Shown here in pieces: positions 48,101-64,000 of a DNA stretch of 64,000 nucleotides. Under the pieces are notes generated by a model. The model was not told the origin of the DNA. It ran no database searches and was given only the letters and a program-made list of their open reading frames with translations. Source of the DNA: Tomocerus qinae. Its lineage: Eukaryota > Arthropoda > Collembola > Entomobryomorpha > Tomoceridae. The stretch lies in the NCBI GenBank assembly GCA_020055645.1, contig CM034546.1:104863812-104927811 (forward strand), in the 5' to 3' direction. Made by a program: the position numbers and the translations under genes. Numbering within the stretch: position 1 is the stretch's first letter; the number at the start of each line of letters is the position of its first letter.

Positions 48101-50158
48101 CTTTTATTCATTAGAAACTTCCTTAAAAATGTTCCCAGTGTTTTTTTACAGGTGTTTTAGCTCATCGGGTATCATTTTTCACCTTGCAAATTTATGTATC
48201 TTTGTATAGCAAAAAAAATATAGATTAAGAAACATGTATACAGGTAGCCGGATTAGATCATTTTTTAAATGCACTGATTTACCTTTTGTATATAAAGTCT
48301 ACCTGGTAGGGGTATCCATGCAATTATTATTTCAACTGGATAAAATGTGGATATCCGTTTAAGTGAGAATACCGGAATGGTAGACTACACTGTATTATGC
48401 ACGGTGCAAGTGCTAAGTAACTTAAGTAAGGATTAAACATTGTATGTGTAGAACAGAGCTGAGAATAGGTCTGTACACAATGTATTTGTAAGTATGCTGT
48501 ACCAAGAAATTACGTACTGGGATAGTGAGGTTGAGTTTAGCGAATTTTTCACGCATTGAGCCTTTGGCTGACTGCGCTTATCGCCAAACTCATTGGATGG
48601 TTGCAATTGTGGCCTGATGTTTTGGGCATGACGCGGCGGCAACCGAAAGGTGCATGCTGAATGTATGTAGCAACGTATTCTTGTACTCAACGTAACTCAA
48701 CAGTGGTGTACGGGTACAACGTATACCTATAGTAGTATGTATAAGAAAGGCGAATTTTGATGAGGATAATATAAGTAGGACCATGAATTGTGTAGAATTG
48801 CAACCCATCCTTATACACATATACATAGAGAGAAGTAGGTGAATAATATGCCATGAACTGAGCGAAGGAGTCCTACGTGATACCAAAATGTTACCTTTAA
48901 CTACACAGAAAACCACCTCACCTCATAGGACATGTGGATTTCAGTCTTTATCTCGATGTTAATATATAAACTGATGTTGACTGGCTAAATCTTCGGCTTT
49001 CGCCTTTACTTGTCAGTTTAGCAACAAGAAGAGCATTCCAGACCTTTTCTGTCAATTTCATTCCAGTTAAAGATTTCCTTCGATAAAGCAGCAGACAGTA
49101 TCTTTACAGGAATTTGAAATTTTAGAAATCGTCTCCTTCTTAAATAGCTACTTCAGTTTAACCTAAATACTTAAAAAAAGTACTTACATACATATCTACA
49201 AAAAATCCAGTGCAATATTTTATATCGAAAAAGTACGAATTGGAAACAACAAACTTGGGCGTTTTTCAAAGAAGAATCTTACGAATTGTGATACAAAAGC
49301 AATTAAAGTACTTACCGCTAATACCTAACATTTTACTCAGTTGAAGACTACTTAATACCTACAAGTAAGTTTCATTCACTTTGCAATAAAAGTTAATAAC
49401 TCCTGTTCCCAAGTCCGTAATACATGGTGGGAATATAATTATCAGGCTTATAAGCATATAATTATCATTTTAGTAGCATTCCATGCATTTTACTATACAC
49501 ACAGATAGAGTAATTTTGATTATGTACATTATGTTAGTAATCACGCAAAGTTTTAATTACATTTAAGGTTACAGTATATACCTATAGGTACATGGATAAC
49601 ATACATAGACTTTACTTTCGCTAGATATGGATTAGTTATTGATTCTATTGATTTGTATTTCTACCTAATAATTGTGTCAATGAGTTTTTTAACCAAGGCT
49701 TTAGTTGGAAATGTAACGTTGACGAGATTTAGTGATATTATTTCTATTTTTATTTAAGAAAGTCATAAAAAGTCACCGTACCGGCTCTTGCCGCAAATAT
49801 GTAGTACGTATATAGAACATAATATTGATTACCATTCCCAGTATGACGTAACACTCAAGTACAAATTCTTGTCTGAAAGAATAGAGTATTAAACCGAATT
49901 TAGGCATCAAACACAATAATGAGCTAGCATTTTGAGAATAGTAGAAAAGGTATTCGTTTTTAATGGATATTTTTGATAATCTGAAAATCTTGATCCTACT
50001 CATCATAGAATTGTCCATGTGATAACATTAAGTAGTTATTTTGACATGAAAGTTGTAATGGTGATTAGAGGAAAATCCTTGATGTGTTAAGTTTTATTAA
50101 AGGAGAGGCCAGGAAGGTTCATTAGGAGTTTACGAGAGTGTGAATGGTGTCTACTTAC
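45198..50158. other. Gene-poor region
   Basis: Five kilobases of AT-rich DNA. A frame at 46059-46310 (+) has one hydrophobic stretch, and one at 49773-50018 (-) ends in a hydrophobic segment; neither has convincing support. I see no RNA genes. Confidence 0.4.
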
Positions 50159-50230
50159 CTCGCTCACGTAGCCTATCAATGTGCATGCAAAAGAAATAAA
50201 ACATTGAGTTAGGAAAGGAGTTATACAATT
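50159..50230 (-). pseudogene. Orphan exon resembling exon 2 of subfamily-I four-TM genes
   Basis: On the minus strand a good acceptor (tttttgacag) precedes 72 bases open in phase 0, followed by donor gtaagt. The translation begins N-C-I-T-P-F-L-T-Q, is hydrophobic and ends L-I-G-Y-V-S-E. Genes 1 and 6 have exons 2 of 75 and 78 bases, phase 0 at both ends, hydrophobic, ending Y-G-x-x-x-(E/N). No matching exons 1, 3 or 4 were found nearby, so this is either a relic or one exon of a gene I could not assemble. Confidence 0.35.
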
Positions 50231-53200
50231 CTGTCAAAAAGTATGTTATGAAGACTAGGCGTTTGTTATTAGAACATTTCATAAATCTAACGAACTCCAG
50301 CTAGAAATAATTCGAATTCGAGGGCGATTGAGGCAGACTAAGAGTAAATTTGAGTGCATGCAATAATAGTAGATAGACAAGGAATTGCGATAAGGCTTAG
50401 AGTCCAACCGCAAACAAACAGAAAGCTCTGAAAACAATAAATGCATAGAATTGTGTTCACCAGAGGGGAAAGAGTTGTATTAAAATGTATATTTTTGTGT
50501 AGTACTATAGTATATCATTCAGATAGTAGATACAAGTACATGCATCATAATTAGAATAATCTTACGACTAGTGGTTTCTGAATTATAATGTAGCTAGTGG
50601 TAGTGATTAGTAATAATAATGCACTAGTAGTATAGGTATATCTAACTGCTAAGCATTCCTTAGCTACTTTTTGGGTAGGTTAAGTTAAAAAGTGTTGTAG
50701 TAGAGCATGTAGGTTGAAAGTTGGGATGGATGGGAATACTAGGTTGAAGAATAATGCAATAGGTTTAGGATAGGTTACTAGAGAATCGTACGATACTTTC
50801 CCTATCATCTGTTCTAGTGCTGCAAGCCAACCAAGTTGCACGTTCGTTCCTTCCTCGGATCACACCATACACATCTGATTACTTTTGTATAGGATGCTAT
50901 TTACCTACCACAATTGCATCACTTCAACTAGTCTACATCTAGAAGAGTCATGGTTGGAAGAATATTGTAACTTAGTAAACTCAGCTCTAGTGTTATTTCA
51001 TGTTAGCTAATCAGCAGATGAGTGAGTGCATCATGCATGCTGCTGGATGCTGACTCAGAAACAAATATATCCCATAAACAATGAGTAATGACATTTAATC
51101 CTACGTGGACGTGTCTCTTTGCCATAAATATCATATCTAATGCACTTGTCATTCTTATCTCATCCAAGCAAATGTTTATTTACTTATTTTGAATATCCCA
51201 TGTGAACTTGCCCTACTTAAATTAACTCAACCCAAACTCAATTTTCATTTAAGTACTTATTCATGTATTCCTTATTACAAATGTAATTAATTTAACGGTC
51301 TATTGTTGTAACGTTGTAAGGCATCATTATATTCTTTTGTTTCATTAACTTTTAATAATGTTATATCAAACAGAGACAGCCAGTCTGCATTTTTATCAGA
51401 TTTTCCTTGTTTTCATTACATTTATTTTGGCAGAGCTATTATTCTGTGAATTATGTTTTTGGTATTGTAATTTTGTATTTTATGTAATTTCCTATACTAT
51501 ATTCTTTTTAACAAAGTAGTATTAATTTCCATATGGGCAAAGTGAGACATGACATAATCGTCAGAACCTTTATATTGTAGAGTAGTTACTTCCTAAGACT
51601 TTATTTATTTCATTGCCTACTCAGCTCACTCAGCTGTAGTGCAATCGATGTATCCAATGTCAAGTTGGAATCGATTTTCTAATTTTAGTAGGTCAGTATA
51701 TTGACATATAAAAAGTAATATCTTTTCAATTTATCTTTTCAAGTAATTCGCATCCGGATTGAATGAATTAAAATTGACATGAAGTATTTTTTTACTAAAA
51801 ATTTTAACGTCTGATTTACTTACCCTACGTAAATACTGAATACATAAGACGCAAAAGATTCTTGTTATACGTACATTGATTTTTCAATTGCGTAGATCAA
51901 TCCATTGCGCAATTAGACTCAAGTAAAATTAAAAGTACATGTAAGAGTATACTAACAGATTAGTAAAGCGGTATATTGCTGAATACATTTTTTATTTGAA
52001 TCTGACCCAGTAACTTTTATAAGTTGAAATACTTATATCAATTTAAGCACTTTAATTCTATATGAGGATCGTATAATCTGACGTCTTGAGGGAGATTATT
52101 GCTGTATCAATTTTTACAATTGGCATGTCCATTAACATTTTATTAAGCCAGAAAATGTGAGAAAATATGTGAAGCGGAGATGTTGACGAGGAGCATTAAG
52201 ATTTTTAATTACCTCTGACTTGACATTGACCGTCATTAGGTTATTAGATTACTTTTACGACGTATCTCATGTTAGTGAAACTAGATTAATGATTAAGCAT
52301 GCAAAATTCCATAGTTCCAGGTAAAGACGTCGTTTTGTATTACATCATAACTGAAATAGTCATACTCATCCCACTATCTGGGTTGTAAAATTAATGATGA
52401 GATTGGACCACATCTTTATCTCATGATATAGTATTTGTAGCTTACTCATACATTAAACAGGGATTTTTGCTGGCTGCATTAAATTCTGCATGTTTGTACA
52501 ATCGGCTGATTCTGTCATTTTATCTTTGCAAATAGCCTTCAACTTGATATAATGAACTCTTCAGCATAGAATCATACAGAAATATACTAACAAGTGGTAA
52601 AAGTGGTTTTAAGGTGCAAGAAAATGTATCTATAGTAAATAGGTACTAGTATAGCATCTGTGGAAATTGCTTATGCTTGAATCTATGTTGATAGCTGGAA
52701 GGTCGACTAAGATTCTGCTAGCTTGTCGAAATCTGGTGATCAGTCTTTGTATGTATGAAGTAGGTATAGTGCAATTTCCCATACATTAGATTATGTAACT
52801 TAAGTGGGTTACACAGTCTTAGCATGTGCTCCAGAGGAGAAATCCAAGCAGACAAACCTGTTTTTATCCATGATCCATCACATCACACCATACACTTGCC
52901 TTGCCTCTTTCCTATACTTAATTCCCATGCTAATGTCAAACAGTAAACCGAAGCTAGGCAATGTATAGTTCATTAATTGAAATGTAATTCATATACGGGC
53001 ACCGGGTACTGAATTGAAACCATTTAATTTGCTCACAACAAATCATGCAAACTTAACCTTCAGTGTTATTCCAAACTAATTGTGCACTTTGCACTCCAAA
53101 ATTCTTGTGTAGTACTACAGACTATTAATATGCCTATTTATTTGTGTCAATTGCTGTACCATTTAACGCATTTAGCATGCCCATAGTTTAGATAGATTGT

Positions 53201-55095
53201 CAATGTGAGCAAAGTTGCAAGAGTTTTATAAAACGCAATATAAAAACTATTATGGTAGGATTCTTTGGTATGGTATGACTTGAAATTGGATGAGAAAGAC
53301 AATTTGCGATAAGATCTCAGTGGCTAGAGCTAGCTACAGATACATGTAACTGTTAAATTTTATTTGAGAGGTTTTCTTTAAGAATGACGATTATTTGTTG
53401 GTTAATTAGCCTTAAATAGGTCTTGTTAGTCAAGTAATTCACAAGTGTCCTGATTGTTACAAATTGCAACGCACTGTCAGAATTGTATACGAAAGTAATT
53501 CATGTGTTAGTTATCTGTAGTTGAGAAGGGTACACTTATTGATGAGATGTTCTAGTACATCTATACAATTTCTAATATTTTGCACACTAATAAATGAATT
53601 CTATCAACATTTGTCCTTGTGTTGACTTATGCTGCAATTCGCTATATAATGAAGGGAATTATATGTTTACAGAAATCTTTGAACTGGTTTTCTACCTCTA
53701 TAATTTTACGCTAGCGAATTGGGTAATACAATAATTGCTCTAATAGCTATTCACAAGAATCTCTATCAAAATGGCTCCTCTATCTGAGGCTTTACAGCCT
53801 GTGAAATCACATATCTTGACTAATTCCAAATCAACATTTTTGGTTTACAGAATTGTTTTAAACTTTTGACATTATAACTGTTTCAATGTAAAAATGTATT
53901 GAGAAAGATTTTCCTTGGCCATGAACCACAGTATATTTCAAGAGCATCGATGCGTCGGACTGAGCATTGGGCAACTAACTTGGAAAGGATAAAAATCTTA
54001 ATTATTTAATAATAAGCTGCTAAAGGAAAAGTTACATGCAAATCGACTCCCAGTTTTGAAGCTTGTATTGTTTTCATGTCTTAATTATTCTAAGCATTTC
54101 CTTAGAACTGTAAAGGCCACTTGTCATCAATTCTGTTATCAACACAACTGCCTTTACACCTAGCATTATTACTAAACACACATCGCACCCATCTTGTCAA
54201 AGTTTTACTCCTCGCCCATTAAACTTGGGAAATAGCATGAGAAAATCACAAGATAACTTTATTTCTAATCTCCACATTTCATTCATGTATTAAAATACTT
54301 ATTTTTTTGGGTGGGAGGTAAATTGCAAGTTCTTCCCATTGTTGCTTTGACATTTGCTCAAAAAAGGTGTCTAAAAGTGAACCTAAAAAGTACATTGTCG
54401 GTTTATTAGTTTTCAAAGTAGATTTAGATAGGCAATATTTCTGCTTAGTATACTGCTTATCATTTATGATACAATTAGTAGCTTAGTAGTATAGTAAATG
54501 CTAGAGTAAATGTAATTATAGCATGATGTGTAGCGAACCCGTGGAAATATAAATGCATCCAATTGCGTAACTCAATTCATGTTGATTCGACAAAAGAATA
54601 GCTCACTCCGTTCCTTGTTTTGCAATGGATTAATACTAATATGCAGGCACTGACTTACTCCTTATTACTTTAATAACTCCATAACCTCAACCATTTAAAT
54701 ATTCAAACGAGCTTGGTACAGTATTACACAGTTAGGGTCAGCCAGAATAGTTTGATTTCACTATAAATGTAGTAAGGCTGCTATTAAAAACTGGAGATAG
54801 CCAACAGAGTAGAGTCAGTCGTCATAATATCCTTGGACCATAACAGTCAATCATTGTTCTTCTGCAATTTTCCCGAGCAGAAAGTTAAAATCATATGAAG
54901 AGGTCGGCATCAATAGGGATACTTAAATCGTTGAATGCATTAATTTTAATCTTTCGTGATTTCACACAAGAAAAAAGTTACAGCATTAAAGCTCGTGATC
55001 AGCTAATGAAAATTCTATCAAAATTAGATAGTAGCTCATCATTTTATTACTTACATTTTCCCCAGTAGTTCTTCTCGGTAATATTAGAAAGAAAA
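50231..55095. other. Gene-poor region upstream of fatty acid synthase
   Basis: AT-rich DNA that should include the fatty acid synthase promoter and any 5' UTR exon. I cannot point to a specific TATA, initiator or sterol-response element. No coding sequence is supported. Confidence 0.45.
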
Positions 55096-63741
<8,646 letters not shown>

Positions 63742-64000
63742 CTAAATCTATAGATAGTAATGTCGTAAACACACTGCATTGCAGTGCTTAAAGTAATGCA
63801 AATTATAAACGCAGTGTTATTAAGTCACTTCGCTTATTCGCTAAACAAAACTTCGCTATTCGGTTAAAACAAATTGAGTTAGGTATTTATGTAAATTATT
63901 TCTTGTGACTTGTCGTAAAATGTTTACTCGCAATATGTATATAATTCAAATTGCCATTTTAGAAATTTTTAATTGCGGTAACTTGTTCAGTTAACTCTTA
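63742..64000 (+). other. 3' UTR of fatty acid synthase
   Basis: The sequence after the TAA at 63739-63741 contains no AATAAA before the window ends, so the transcript end lies beyond it. A TGCATTGCAGTGCTTAAAGTAATGCA region (63775-63800) has some self-complementarity of unknown significance. Confidence 0.55.

Overview
This window is animal nuclear DNA and almost certainly from an insect. It is AT-rich, with GT-AG introns, long non-coding stretches full of foldback (MITE-like) repeats, one 100-N scaffold gap, a TIF1/Bonus-type gene and a complete type I animal fatty acid synthase. The sequence does not prove the order. A hemipteran is my guess, at low confidence.

Layout. (1) 78-10139 (+): a 12-exon gene reconstructed with consistent splice phases, 1065 residues, encoding RING, two B-boxes, a coiled coil, a basic AT-hook-like region, PHD and bromodomain. 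It is an orthologue of Drosophila bonus / vertebrate TRIM24-TRIM33. (2) 11.5-39.2 kb: a cluster of six small multi-exon genes for four-transmembrane proteins. One is on + (21.9-22.8 kb) and five are on - (starting at 15773, 27076, 30107, 35048 and 39204). Exon structure divides them into two subfamilies. The first (genes 1 and 6) has an M-C-x2-C-like start and phases 0/0/0. The second (genes 2-5) has phases 0/1/0. Genes 4 and 5 end in a PPSYEEC tail, a PPxY WW-domain ligand. (3) 39.2-55 kb: largely gene-poor. It holds three adjacent foldback repeats at 43.2-44.6 kb, two small candidate ORFs, and an orphan exon at 50.16-50.23 kb that looks like exon 2 of another first-subfamily gene. (4) 55096-63741 (+): an 11-exon fatty acid synthase of 2442 residues with KS, AT, DH, ER, KR, ACP and TE domains and all expected catalytic residues. 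Its 3' UTR runs off the window.

The most unusual structures are these. A 108-bp segment carrying most of exon 3 of gene 5 occurs twice, on either side of a 765-bp near-perfect palindrome. The assembly gap lies inside exon 1 of gene 4, and the missing coding sequence is probably only a few bases. An 860-bp element in an intron of gene 3 has 11-bp terminal inverted repeats, five 132-bp tandem units and a (GACA)n tract. The bromodomain of the Bonus-like protein has Asp where the acetyl-lysine-binding Asn is expected.

The three parts of the window are not functionally linked in any obvious way: a chromatin co-regulator, a tandem membrane-protein family and a lipid-synthesis enzyme. All exon joins were made by eye from splice consensus, frame and paralogue comparison, with no transcript evidence.
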